64,000 nucleotides of DNA from Burkholderia sp. NRF60-BP8 (GTDB lineage: Bacteria > Pseudomonadota > Gammaproteobacteria > Burkholderiales > Burkholderiaceae), in contig NZ_CP013372.1 of the NCBI RefSeq assembly GCF_001522585.2, positions 124,001 to 188,000 on the forward strand, in the 5' to 3' direction. The notes below the pieces were generated by a model. The model ran no database searches and was not told where the DNA came from. It saw nothing but the letters and a program-made list of their open reading frames with translations. A program made the position numbers and the translations under genes. Below, piece after piece: positions 8,855-17,040 of the stretch (its first letter is position 1; each line of letters starts with the position of its first letter).

Positions 8855-10459
8855 CTACACCGTCGCCGACGCGAAATCCCGCGTCAGGTGCGCCGCGCGC
8901 ATGGGTCGCTGATACAGGTAGCCCTGCGCGTACTGGATTCCGACCGCATGCAGCGCGCGATGCTGCGCTTCCGTCTCCACGCCTTCCGCGATGATCTTCA
9001 GGCCGTAGTGATGCGCGACGGCCGCGATCCCCTCGATCAGCCCCGCGCTGCCATGGTCCAGCTGCGAGACGAACTGTCGGTCGATCTTCACGTAGTCGAA
9101 CGGAAAGCGCGACAGCATGTCGAGATTGCTGTGATGCGTGCCGAAATCGTCGATCGCGAACTTCGCGCCTTTCGACCGCAGCGCCTGGAAGATCTCGGTG
9201 GTTCGCGCGTTCTTCTCGAGCAGGATGCGCTCGGTGACCTCAAGCACCAGCGTGAAGCCGGGCGGCAGCGCGCGGATCGCTTCCTCGACGACGGCCACGA
9301 ACCGCCCGCGCTCGAGGTCCTGCGGTGCGACGTTCACGGCGATGCGCAGCGGCGCGGACGGCGTCAGTGCGGTCAGCTCGGACACGGCGGTGCGCAGCAC
9401 GAATTCGGTGACCTTCGGCAGCACGGTGCTCGATTCCACCTGCGGGATGAACACGGCCGGGCTGATGGCCCCCCACTTCGGATGGTGCCAGCGCAGCAGC
9501 GCTTCGACGCCGACCGTCCTGCGTGTCTGCACGTCGACGATCGGCTGGTACACGACATGGAATTCGTTGCGCCGGAGCGCCTGACGCACCGCCTTCAGCA
9601 ACAGCCGCCGCGGCGCCATCGCGAGCAGGTAGGCGGCCATCACGAGGCTGTCGGCCAGCAGCACGATCGTCGCGCAGATCAGCCGGTAGTGGCGCTGGAC
9701 CTGTGACGCGTAGTGCGCCGAGGCGACGACCGACACCGTGAACGGCCAGTGCTGCGAAGCAATCGTGCTGCCGCCCGCGGGGCCTGCGTTCGTTTCCGGC
9801 GTGAACTTCCCGTGCTGATCGAGACGGCCCGAGCCCGCGATCGACAGCACGGCCGTCGCCGCTTCATTGCCGGTGCCGTGGGCGAGCGCGTCGGCCACGT
9901 AGTCGCCTTCGATCAGGTACAGGACGCCCGCGCCGCGCGCGGTGGCGCGAAACGCGGACAGCACCGGAATGTCGTGCTGGAACGGCGTCTGGCGCAGCAG
10001 CGTGACGATCGTCGATCCCGGTTCGGGTTCGCGTGCATAGGCGGCGAGCGGCAGGTCGATCGAACCGAGCGCCGACGAGCACATGACGCGCCCGTCGTTC
10101 ACCAGCGCGACCGCACGCAAATAACGCAGGCGAGTGCCCACTTCGGCCAGCGTCCGGAACACCGTCGCACAGGGCCGCCCGACGAGTGCGGTCAGCTCGT
10201 CCGCGTGCCGAAGTCGAACGCCGTCCAGGATGCGGTCCACGGAGGTCACGATGTCGTTTGCCACGACGCGCTCGTGCGCGGTGACGGCATCGCGCGCGTA
10301 GCGGTCGGCCAGCACGATTGCAAACGCGGGCACGAGCACGCAGATGATCGCGGCGGCGAGAAACACGACGCGAGGCCACGCGCCGCTGCGCTGGAAAACG
10401 GGTTTCGAGCCGCGGGGGCGTGCCCACGGTCCTGCGGTCGCCTTTGGTGTTGTACGCAT
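8855..10459 (-). CDS. CSS-motif EAL cyclic-di-GMP phosphodiesterase
   Basis: A 534-residue inner-membrane protein. It has a TM segment at about 31-52, a periplasmic CSS domain (Cys-Ser-Ser at 127-129), a second TM at about 260-282 and a cytoplasmic EAL domain. The EAL catalytic set looks complete: EALLRW at 319, Asn376 in RIAVNVAPQDL, Glu410 in LEVTE, DDFG at 437, Lys458 in VKID, AEGVET at 491 and QGY at 512. It should hydrolyse c-di-GMP to pGpG. In the PdeC family, redox control of the CSS cysteines tunes the activity. The start (MRTTPKATAG) is chosen for topology, since upstream in-frame codons lie in non-coding-looking sequence. A palindrome lies about 170 bp upstream. Confidence 0.9.
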   Translation of the reverse strand: MRTTPKATAGPWARPRGSKPVFQRSGAWPRVVFLAAAIICVLVPAFAIVLADRYARDAVTAHERVVANDIVTSVDRILDGVRLRHADELTALVGRPCATVFRTLAEVGTRLRYLRAVALVNDGRVMCSSALGSIDLPLAAYAREPEPGSTIVTLLRQTPFQHDIPVLSAFRATARGAGVLYLIEGDYVADALAHGTGNEAATAVLSIAGSGRLDQHGKFTPETNAGPAGGSTIASQHWPFTVSVVASAHYASQVQRHYRLICATIVLLADSLVMAAYLLAMAPRRLLLKAVRQALRRNEFHVVYQPIVDVQTRRTVGVEALLRWHHPKWGAISPAVFIPQVESSTVLPKVTEFVLRTAVSELTALTPSAPLRIAVNVAPQDLERGRFVAVVEEAIRALPPGFTLVLEVTERILLEKNARTTEIFQALRSKGAKFAIDDFGTHHSNLDMLSRFPFDYVKIDRQFVSQLDHGSAGLIEGIAAVAHHYGLKIIAEGVETEAQHRALHAVGIQYAQGYLYQRPMRAAHLTRDFASATV

Positions 10460-10629
10460 GGCGCGGCAAATCGAACCGGTCGATGTGCAAACGGCGCGCA
10501 TGCCGCATGCCTGATTCGGGCCATGCGGCTCGCGCGCCGGTTTCGGGACGCCGGTCGGGTCGGCCGTTGCGACGGGCATCGGCACGAGCCTGTCGCGATC
10601 GACCATCTATCCGGCAGCATTCCGTAATA

Positions 10630-10650
10630 ACATGCTCGCATCGAGCATGT
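10630..10650. promoter_or_regulatory. 21-bp palindrome upstream of the EAL gene
   Basis: ACATGCTCG-CAT-CGAGCATGT, perfect 9-bp arms. It is an operator-like dyad located between the candidate small RNA terminator and the EAL gene. The binding protein is unknown. Confidence 0.4.
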
Positions 10651-10669
10651 ATATGGACGCAGCGTACCG

Positions 10670-10739
10670 AAAAAAGCCCCGGCCGCACAGTGTGTGCAGC
10701 CGGGACGAAAGACACCGTCTCTTGGCACGAGGATGGTGC
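10670..10739 (-). ncRNA. Candidate small RNA ending in an intrinsic terminator
   Basis: On the minus strand a TATACT -10 box (at 10746-10751) is followed by about 70 nt. The transcript would hold a 5' stem (CACC..GGTG with an inner CTC..GAG) and then a strong terminator hairpin: CCCGGC plus TGTGC paired across a 3-nt loop with one mismatch, ending in TTTTTT. No open reading frame fits it, and the terminator is not downstream of any minus-strand gene. The -35 region (TTTCGC) is weak. A terminator with its own promoter-like box is the only evidence, so this stays a candidate. Confidence 0.4.
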
Positions 10740-10887
10740 GCGGCAAGTATAAGATGCGGCGCGCCATTGCGAAATATTGTTGTCTAAATATTGATGAGAT
10801 TTCGCGATTGTGTCTCAAAAAGAAACATTTTCATGTGGTGTCGTTGTCGGCCGACTGCCGCCGGCGTGTCAAAACCGGAGCGTTGCG

Positions 10888-11181
10888 ATGGAGAAAATGC
10901 CGCCCCCGGTCATCGTGACCGACGGCGCCGCCGCGGCGGACGGTGGTTCACTGTGGATTCGGATCTCGGTGGACGGAGCTGCTCGCGACTATTCGCTCGA
11001 TCGCGCGCTCGCGTCGCGCGGTACGCCGCGTTACGACAGCATCCGCGGCGCGCATGGCGTGCTGTCGAACGAAGAACGGCAGGAATTGCGGGTGCTGCTG
11101 GAACGCATTGCCGACCCCGGGATGTGGGCCGGCATCGTCGGCGCGTTCATCCAGGTGCTGAACCGCCCCGACGCATCATGA
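10888..11181 (+). CDS. Hypothetical protein, 97 aa
   Basis: A small soluble protein with no recognised domain. Start MEKMPPPVIVTDG is chosen because GGAG lies 7 nt upstream. The chain has a small beta-rich opening (GSLWIRISVDGAARDYSLDRA) and an amphipathic C-terminal half (LSNEERQELRVLLERIADPG). The codon pattern fits a real gene. It is convergent with the next small secreted-protein gene and stands alone. Function unknown. Confidence 0.6.
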   Translation: MEKMPPPVIVTDGAAAADGGSLWIRISVDGAARDYSLDRALASRGTPRYDSIRGAHGVLSNEERQELRVLLERIADPGMWAGIVGAFIQVLNRPDAS

Positions 11182-11203
11182 ACGATGCGGTGCCCGCGGC
11201 GCT

Positions 11204-11509
11204 TCAGAAATCGTTGCGCATCTTGTGGAGCAGGCCGCTGGGCGACTGGTGCGTGTCCACGGCGGTGAGGACATCGGTCAGGAACCACGGCAGGTTCAGT
11301 TGCGTGTCGGAATCGCCGACGCAGACGCGGATCGGCGGCGCGCTGGAGGGGGAGCGGGCGCCTTGCGACGCATCCCGCGACGGCACGCAATTCTTTGCGT
11401 ATGCCTGAGTCGGGGCCGCCGAGGCGGCGCCGGATGGCGCGCCGGCGATAGCCGGCACGCCGATGGTGGCAAACAGGGTCAGGACGGCGGCAAGCGCGAC
11501 GCGTTTCAT
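11204..11509 (-). CDS. Hypothetical secreted protein, 101 aa
   Basis: Begins at an ATG with an excellent ribosome site (GGAGGACTCTC). The N-terminus MKRVALAAVLTLFATIGVPA is a Sec signal peptide, probably cut after AIA or AGA. The mature chain of about 80 residues holds two Cys (KNCVPSRD and IRVCVGDSD), which could form a disulfide, and no family motif I recognise. It lies downstream of the phosphatase lipoprotein gene on the same strand, about 115 bp away. Function unknown. Confidence 0.65.
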   Translation of the reverse strand: MKRVALAAVLTLFATIGVPAIAGAPSGAASAAPTQAYAKNCVPSRDASQGARSPSSAPPIRVCVGDSDTQLNLPWFLTDVLTAVDTHQSPSGLLHKMRNDF

Positions 11510-11610
11510 GAGAGTCCTCCGACGATGCTCGTTCGACCGACCGAGCCGCCGCGAGTTCGTTGGCGCGAGATGCCGGCCGGCCGCACCGCTGCAGGCTGCG
11601 GCGCTGCGCT

Positions 11611-11630
11611 TCACTTCACTTCACTTCACT
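11611..11630. repeat. Pentanucleotide tandem repeat (TCACT)x4
   Basis: Four exact TCACT copies cover the stop codon of the phosphatase gene, with an incomplete fifth copy to the left. Slippage here would leave the protein intact, because the stop lies in the first unit read. Confidence 0.9.
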
Positions 11631-13251
11631 GATACCCGTAACACTGCTTCAGCCCCGCGTAGTCGTAGAAGTGGCTGCCCGGCGCGATCTTCGCGCCGTC
11701 GCACGCGGCCTGGAAATCCGTCTCGCGCTCGTTGTACAGCATCTTCACGATGAGCCGCGACCCGTTGCGATAGACGTCCCACTGCATGTTCGCGGCCATC
11801 GGCGACACCTGGTCGCCGCGCCACGGGTTGTTCGCATACGTGTACGTCTGTGCCTGCGGTGTCGGCACGAACACGTTCTTCAGATTCATGATCGACGCGA
11901 ACGGAATCACGATCTCCGCATGCGTGAAGCGCAGCTTCGCGGCGTGCGTCAGGTCCCCGCGCGCGATTGCGTCGACTTCGCCGAAGAAGTCGTCCTGCAG
12001 CACCTTCGCCATCCGGTACGTCACCGGGTTCACCTCCTGGATGCCGGGCCCCTTCTGATAGTAGTCCTCCACATCCTGCAGATACGCGAGATACTGCGCC
12101 TGCTCGGCGCCGATGTACTTCTCCATCGTGACGCCGCCGGTTTCCGCGGTCATGGCGGGCGCAACCTGCAACAGGTTGTACAGCACGTTCACCGCGTCGA
12201 CGGCCGTCGCGATCTTCGTCTTGCCGTCGCCCTTCAGCGTGTTGGTGAATTTGCCGTCCGACGACGTGAACGCATAGGTGCCGGTGTTCGCGAACGTGTA
12301 GCCGTCGGAGCCGAGCTTCGCGATGAAGGCCGGCGACACGAGTGCGGACAGCACCGTCTGCGCGACGTCGGCCGCCTGCGGCGCGGCCTTGATCGCCTTC
12401 AGCTTCGCGGCCACCGTCGCGTCGTTTGCATAGGCCTGGTACGCCTGGCTCGCCTGATAGGTCGCGTAGTACGGATCGCTCGTGTCGGTCACGAGATCGG
12501 TGGCCGGCTTCAGCGAGTGGAAATACAGCAGGAAACGGTTGGTGCCGGCCGGCTGCGCGACCGGTGCGCTCGCCGGATAGCCGGCCGGCGCGGCCGGCAG
12601 CGTGATGGCCGGCGCCAGTGCCGGCTGCGCGGCGACGAGTGCCGCCGAGAAATACGTCGAGCTGTCGACCGCGCGATCCTGGCCCGAGTTGACGACGACC
12701 ACCTGCCGGTTGCCCGAGGCGAACAGCGCGGGCAGCCGCTGCGCGAGACGCGCGGCGAGTTGCTGATGTTCGCGGATGCCGGTTTGAGTCAGGTTGCCGT
12801 AACCGGGCGTCGAGATGCCCTGCACGCCGTAGCCGAGCAGCGCATTGGCCTTCATCATCGCGTACGTGTCGGCCTTGAGCTGCGCGCCGAGCGTGGTCAG
12901 CGCGCCGTCGGCCTCGGCCTTGGCCAGCATTGCGTAAATCGCGCCGTCGTACTTGAAGCCCGACAGCCCGCGCGAGCCGTGACGTGCGACGAGTTCGGTA
13001 TAGACCGGCGCGTAGCCGGCCGGCGGCGCTTCGTACGTTGCGGCGTCCTGCTGCGGGCGGTACGGCGTCTTCGTCTGGTAGTAGGTCGCGGGTGTCGGGG
13101 CCGGCGCGGGCTCAGGCATGGGCTGCGGCGCGGGCGCCGTGCCGTTGTTGTCGGCCGACGTGGCAGGCGGCGTCGAGTCGTCCCCGCCGCAAGCGGCGAG
13201 CAACAGGCAGGCAATCGTGAGAGCGGCGGCGGTGCGGATCGGGCGTGTCAT
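11626..13251 (-). CDS. Histidine-type acid phosphatase lipoprotein
   Basis: A 541-residue exported lipoprotein. The signal peptide MTRPIRTAAALTIACLLLAA ends in a lipobox (LAAC). A low-complexity Pro/Ala linker follows (APAPQPMPEPAPAPTP). The catalytic RHG motif is seen in ELVARHGSRGLSG near residue 92. The distal HAE (THAEIVIPF near residue 440) marks a clade-2 histidine phosphatase, the family of phytases and multiple inositol polyphosphate phosphatases. It should remove phosphate from an extracytoplasmic ester via a phospho-His intermediate; the substrate cannot be read from sequence. A TTG four codons upstream is the alternative start. Confidence 0.85.
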   Translation of the reverse strand: MTRPIRTAAALTIACLLLAACGGDDSTPPATSADNNGTAPAPQPMPEPAPAPTPATYYQTKTPYRPQQDAATYEAPPAGYAPVYTELVARHGSRGLSGFKYDGAIYAMLAKAEADGALTTLGAQLKADTYAMMKANALLGYGVQGISTPGYGNLTQTGIREHQQLAARLAQRLPALFASGNRQVVVVNSGQDRAVDSSTYFSAALVAAQPALAPAITLPAAPAGYPASAPVAQPAGTNRFLLYFHSLKPATDLVTDTSDPYYATYQASQAYQAYANDATVAAKLKAIKAAPQAADVAQTVLSALVSPAFIAKLGSDGYTFANTGTYAFTSSDGKFTNTLKGDGKTKIATAVDAVNVLYNLLQVAPAMTAETGGVTMEKYIGAEQAQYLAYLQDVEDYYQKGPGIQEVNPVTYRMAKVLQDDFFGEVDAIARGDLTHAAKLRFTHAEIVIPFASIMNLKNVFVPTPQAQTYTYANNPWRGDQVSPMAANMQWDVYRNGSRLIVKMLYNERETDFQAACDGAKIAPGSHFYDYAGLKQCYGYQ

Positions 13252-13433
13252 CGTGGCGGGCAACGGACGGGACGATGCGCATGCGCGTCGTCCCGTCGCC
13301 GGGGGAATGTGGTTGAGCCCCGCAGTGTTGCAAGCGACTTTGACAGCAGAATGTCAGGATGCGGTCGGGCAATCGTCGGATTGCCGCCGGATCGACGATG
13401 ATGGCCGACTCGAGCGGGCCCGGGGTCCGGCGT

Positions 13434-13868
13434 TCAGTGCAGCTCGGCCGATGCGATCGAGCGCACCGTGTCGGTGATGTTCACACAGCGCGAGAACCCG
13501 AAATGCTCGGCTTCGCGGCGTTCCGGTTCGCTGCTCGCGATTCCGACCGCGCGCTCCCTCGGCACGCCGAGCGCCTGCAGCGCGACGTCGAACGGATGCT
13601 GATTCGATCGGGAGTCCTGTTGATCGGTGTCCGTGACGACGACCGAGAAGCGGTCGAGGTTCGCGCGGCCGAACTGGCCTTCGAACATGTCGTTGAGCCG
13701 CGCGGCCGGCAGCGTCGTGACGAGGCCGAGCCGATATCCTTCTTCCGATGCCCGGTCCAGCCAACGGAGGATCGCGTCGCGTTGATGGCGCGACTCGCGC
13801 GAATCCGGCGTTGCTTCGATCTGCGCGAATGCTGCGTCGAGACGGGTGACGATGGCTTCGATGACCAC
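13434..13868 (-). CDS. HAD-like protein lacking the catalytic Asp motif
   Basis: A 144-residue protein, GTG start with AAGGA 8 nt upstream. It resembles the middle and end of HAD hydrolases: the motif II-like strand YRLGLVTTLPA near residue 45, then HPFDVALQALGVPRERAVGIASSEPERREAEHFGF, the usual 'ddp-n-AA' stretch of the family. It lacks the N-terminal DxDxT nucleophile motif, so it is probably not a phosphatase in the usual sense. It may be a shortened or regulatory relative. A motif that also occurs at the ndh/lysR promoter lies upstream. Confidence 0.6.
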   Translation of the reverse strand: MVIEAIVTRLDAAFAQIEATPDSRESRHQRDAILRWLDRASEEGYRLGLVTTLPAARLNDMFEGQFGRANLDRFSVVVTDTDQQDSRSNQHPFDVALQALGVPRERAVGIASSEPERREAEHFGFSRCVNITDTVRSIASAELH

Positions 13869-13952
13869 GGTGATTCCTTTTCAGAAACGTGATGATCCGT
13901 TCGCCGACGGGAATGCCACACACCTTAGCGTCGATGCGGAAAACGCGACCAA

Positions 13953-13985
13953 TCAATATTTATAGCCGACTCATACGATTCGACT
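13953..13985. promoter_or_regulatory. Motif shared with the ndh/lysR promoter, copy A
   Basis: A 33-bp stretch (core TTTATAGCCGACTCATA) about 85-115 bp upstream of the HAD-like gene. It matches the region upstream of the LysR gene at 24 of 33 positions, including GACTCATA. It may be a binding site for that regulator. Confidence 0.4.
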
Positions 13986-14046
13986 AATGAATGGGGCGGC
14001 AAGCCAGAGCGGGCGCGGGATACGCGTCGCACGGCATTTCACGCAC

Positions 14047-14081
14047 GCATCGCATCGTATCGACGGCCTTCGATGCGATGC
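14047..14081. repeat. Inverted repeat, 11-bp perfect arms
   Basis: GCATCGCATCG and CGATGCGATGC are separated by 13 nt in the non-coding stretch between the HAD-like gene and ndh. There is no T-tract, so it is not a standard terminator. Role unknown. Confidence 0.5.
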
Positions 14082-14126
14082 ACCGGCGTGGCGCACATTC
14101 CGGCTGCATCGCGCATATCCATATGG

Positions 14127-14164
14127 AAAAACGGCATATCGGACGATGCTCGCCCGATATGCCG
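14127..14164 (-). terminator. Intrinsic terminator of ndh
   Basis: The 11-bp perfect stem CGGCATATCGG/CCGATATGCCG is followed on the minus strand by TTTTT. It lies 30 bp past the ndh stop. Confidence 0.88.
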
Positions 14165-14194
14165 CGCTGCGAGGCTGCGTGCGGACTGCGACGA

Positions 14195-15553
14195 TTAATG
14201 CAGCTTGATCGACGGCTGGTTGCGGCTTTGCAGCCAGTGGCTCAGCGACTGGAACAGCGCGCGCTTGATGCCGACCACGCTGAACAGGTGCTTGCGATAC
14301 AGGAACTTGTACAGCCCGATCGCCGCCAGTCCGTCGACGATCAGCGAGCGCGAGCGCATGCCGATATCCGCCTGATACACGGCGCCCGCATGCCCGAGCG
14401 ACACGACGGTGCCCGCATCGCGGAACGTGAAGCCGGGCACGGGCTTACCGGCGACGCGGCGTGCGAATGCGTCGGCCAGATACACGGCCTGCTGATGCGC
14501 GACCTGCGCACGCGGCGGCAGGAACCCGCCTGCACCGGCCGACGGGCACGCGGCGCAGTCGCCGAACGCGTACACGTGCGGATCGTCGGGCGTCTGCAGC
14601 GTGTCGGTCACGATCACCTGGTTCGACCGGTTGAGCGCGATGTCGCCGATGTCCCGCAGCATCGCGGGGCCGGCGACGCCGGCTGCCCAGATCGTGATGT
14701 CGCTCGCGAGGCGTTCGCCGGTTGCGGTCGTCACGGCATCCGCGCCGACTTCCGCCACGCGCGTATCGGTCAGCACGTCGACGTTCAGCGCGCGAAGCTG
14801 CGCGTGCATCTTGCCGGACAGCCGTTCGTCGAGCGCCGGCAGGATGCGCGGGCCGCCTTCGATCAGCCGGATATGCACGTCGCGCGCGGACACCAGCGCC
14901 TTGAAGCGATACGTCGTCAGTTGCTGGACCGCATGCCGCAGCGCGGCGGCCAGCTCGACGCCCGTTGCGCCCGCACCGATCACGTTGATGCAGATCGGCG
15001 CGCCGCGCCGTGCCGGCTGCTGCTCGGCCAGGTGATTCGCCTTCGTGCAGGCAGCAAGGAACTTGCGGCGGAAATCCTCGGCCTGGTCGAGGTTTTCGAG
15101 CGGCAGCGCATGATGCGCGGCGCCCGGCACGTTGAAGTAGTTCGTCACGCTGCCGACCGCCAGCACGAGATCGTCGTAGTCGAGCACGCGTTGCGGCAGG
15201 ATTTCCGTGCCGTCCGCATCCTGCACGGCCGCGATCGTCGCCGTGCGCGCCGCGCGATCGACCCGCTGCAGCGCCCCCTGCACGAAGCGAAAGCCGTGGC
15301 GCTTCGCCTGCGCCGCGTATTCGATCGTGTGGGATGCCGGATCGCGATGGCCCGATGCGGCTTCGTGCAGCAGCGGCTTCCAGAAATGCGTCGGATAGCG
15401 GTCGACGAGCACGACCTCGGCCTGCCCGCGGCGTCCGACCGTATCGCCGAGACGCGTCGCGAACTGCAGGCCGCCGGCGCCGCCGCCGACGATCACGATG
15501 CGCGGCAGGCGCGGTGCGCGGTCCGTTGCAAGGTGGGGCGTGGTGTAGTCCAT
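14195..15553 (-). CDS. ndh: Type II NADH:quinone dehydrogenase (NDH-2)
   Basis: A 452-residue flavoprotein. It transfers electrons from NADH to quinone at the membrane without pumping protons. Two dinucleotide-fold motifs are present: the FAD site IVGGGAGGLQ near residue 21 and the NADH site VIGAGATGVELAAALR near 183. The second FAD contact is FGDCAACP near 325. The C-terminus (LYRKHLFSVVGIKRALFQSL) is the amphipathic membrane anchor usual for the family. Start MDYTTPHL is chosen for GGGAG upstream. A LysR gene diverges 100 bp away and probably regulates it. Confidence 0.93.
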   Translation of the reverse strand: MDYTTPHLATDRAPRLPRIVIVGGGAGGLQFATRLGDTVGRRGQAEVVLVDRYPTHFWKPLLHEAASGHRDPASHTIEYAAQAKRHGFRFVQGALQRVDRAARTATIAAVQDADGTEILPQRVLDYDDLVLAVGSVTNYFNVPGAAHHALPLENLDQAEDFRRKFLAACTKANHLAEQQPARRGAPICINVIGAGATGVELAAALRHAVQQLTTYRFKALVSARDVHIRLIEGGPRILPALDERLSGKMHAQLRALNVDVLTDTRVAEVGADAVTTATGERLASDITIWAAGVAGPAMLRDIGDIALNRSNQVIVTDTLQTPDDPHVYAFGDCAACPSAGAGGFLPPRAQVAHQQAVYLADAFARRVAGKPVPGFTFRDAGTVVSLGHAGAVYQADIGMRSRSLIVDGLAAIGLYKFLYRKHLFSVVGIKRALFQSLSHWLQSRNQPSIKLH

Positions 15554-15632
15554 GTTCGGCTCCCGCTGAATGACGATTCGGATGACATTGCTCAGGAACC
15601 GACGATATAGTTTCGAACCCACTCGAACAATT

Positions 15633-15665
15633 TAATGTTTATAAGCGACTCATATGTATTCACTT
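15633..15665. promoter_or_regulatory. Motif shared with copy A, at the lysR start
   Basis: Core TTTATAAGCGACTCATA. The surrounding dyad TATAAG-N17-CTTATA covers the LysR start codon, a position expected for autorepression. Confidence 0.4.
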
Positions 15666-16607
15666 ATAGGAAAGACCGCGACGTTCCGGCAGTTGAAGGC
15701 GCTGGACATGATTGCGCGGCTCGGCAGCGTGTCGCGCGCGGCCGAGGAACTGAACCTGACGCAGCCGGCCGTGTCGCTGCAGGTTCGGCTGCTCGAGGAG
15801 GCCGTGGGCGCCGCGTTGCTGCAGCGAGTGGGGCGCGGCGTGCAACTGACCGCGGCCGGCGAGATCGTGGCGCGCTATGCGCGCGAGATCCTGCATCTGT
15901 GGAGCGAGGCCGGCGACGAAGTGGCCGCGCTGACGGGCGATCTCGGCGGCACGCTGCGGATCGGCGCGATCACGACGGCCGAATACCTGATCCCGCCGCT
16001 GCTCGTCAAATTCACTGCCACGCGTCCGCACGTGAAGACGTATTTCAAGGTCGGTAATCGCGACGACATCATCCGCATGCTCGCGACGCATGAAATCGAT
16101 CTCGCGGTGATGGGCAGCGCACCGAAGGAGCTGCGTACGCATGCGGTCGAGTTCGCGAAGCACCCGATGGTGTTCGTCGCGGCGCCCGACCATCCGCTGA
16201 TGCGGCGCAAGCGCGTCGCGCTGAAGGATCTTGAATCCGCGCACCTGCTCGTGCGCGAACGCGGCGCCGGCACGCGCTCGACCGTCGAGAGCCTGTTCAA
16301 GAACGCGGGCCACCGCTTTCATGTGGGCTCCGAACTGTCGAGCAACGAGGCGATCAAGCAGATGGCCGAAGCCGGGCTCGGCGTCGCGTTCCTGTCGTTG
16401 CACGCGTGTGCGCTCGAACTGCGCACGGGGCTGCTTGGGCAACTGCCGTTTCCCGGCAACCCGATCGAGCGCGAATGGTATGTGGTGACCCTCGCCGACC
16501 GGCGCATCTCGCAGGTGACGGGGTTGTTTCGCGATTTCCTGATCAAGCAGGGCGCGCCGGTGATCGACGGCGCGACGGTGGCGCCGCACGAGCGGCGGCG
16601 CAAGTAG
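15654..16607 (+). CDS. LysR-family regulator, CbbR-like
   Basis: A 317-residue LysR protein. The helix-turn-helix is at about residues 20-50 (SVSRAAEELNLTQPAVSLQV). The effector domain has the CbbR-type segments LRIGAITTAEYLIPPLLVKF and RERGAGTRSTVESLF. The N-terminus (MYSLIGKTATFRQLKALDM) matches the normal family length, so the ATG is probably right even though no ribosome site precedes it; translation may be leaderless. It faces ndh across 100 bp. A dyad spans its own start, suggesting autoregulation and control of ndh. Confidence 0.88.
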   Translation: MYSLIGKTATFRQLKALDMIARLGSVSRAAEELNLTQPAVSLQVRLLEEAVGAALLQRVGRGVQLTAAGEIVARYAREILHLWSEAGDEVAALTGDLGGTLRIGAITTAEYLIPPLLVKFTATRPHVKTYFKVGNRDDIIRMLATHEIDLAVMGSAPKELRTHAVEFAKHPMVFVAAPDHPLMRRKRVALKDLESAHLLVRERGAGTRSTVESLFKNAGHRFHVGSELSSNEAIKQMAEAGLGVAFLSLHACALELRTGLLGQLPFPGNPIEREWYVVTLADRRISQVTGLFRDFLIKQGAPVIDGATVAPHERRRK

Positions 16608-16627
16608 GCGACGTAAGTAGGCGACGT
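16602..16627. repeat. 13-bp tandem duplication at a stop codon
   Basis: AAGTAGGCGACGT occurs twice in a row. The first copy contains the last codon and stop of the LysR gene. It looks like a simple local duplication. Confidence 0.8.
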
Positions 16628-16653
16628 AAGCAAGCAGGGTGTCGACCGGCCGG

Positions 16654-16848
16654 TCAGACGAGCCCGAAGTCGTCGTTGCTGTCGGGAATCGACGCGAGCA
16701 GCCGTTCGAGCCGGTACCAGCCGACGATCCGCAGGCACCACGCGGCGACGGCGGGGCGGCCGCGGCGTGCGTGGGGGCCGGATGAAGGGCGGGTGGCGCG
16801 GGGCGAGCGTGCGACGAACGCCGCGCGTTGCGGACAGTAATGGGGCAT
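16654..16848 (-). CDS. Hypothetical small basic protein, 64 aa
   Basis: ATG with GGAG 8 nt upstream. The N-terminal half is Arg/Pro-rich (MPHYCPQRAAFVARSPRATR). The C-terminal half is a helix that looks structured (AWCLRIVGWYRLERLLASIP) and ends in SNDDFGLV. The amphipathic Trp/Leu/Arg helix argues for a real peptide rather than chance. It diverges from the AraC gene. I do not recognise a family. Confidence 0.55.
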   Translation of the reverse strand: MPHYCPQRAAFVARSPRATRPSSGPHARRGRPAVAAWCLRIVGWYRLERLLASIPDSNDDFGLV

Positions 16849-17040
16849 GACGGGCTCCGTAGGTGTCGGATGAGCCGATCGTAAGCGGCGCGGCGCCCGT
16901 CGGCGCGCACGCAAGGATCGTCCCGAGCAGAAACGGATGATCTTTTTGTGCTCGATGCGCAGACGGCCGGGCACGGCCGGCACACCGGCGCGAAACGCGT
17001 CACAATGCGCATTCGTCACCCGATCTGGTGGAGACCCTCG

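Noticed and set aside
11560..13401. Plus-strand 613-codon frame opposite the phosphatase gene
   Set aside because: Antisense to a gene with signal peptide, RHG and HAE motifs; it has no motif of its own.
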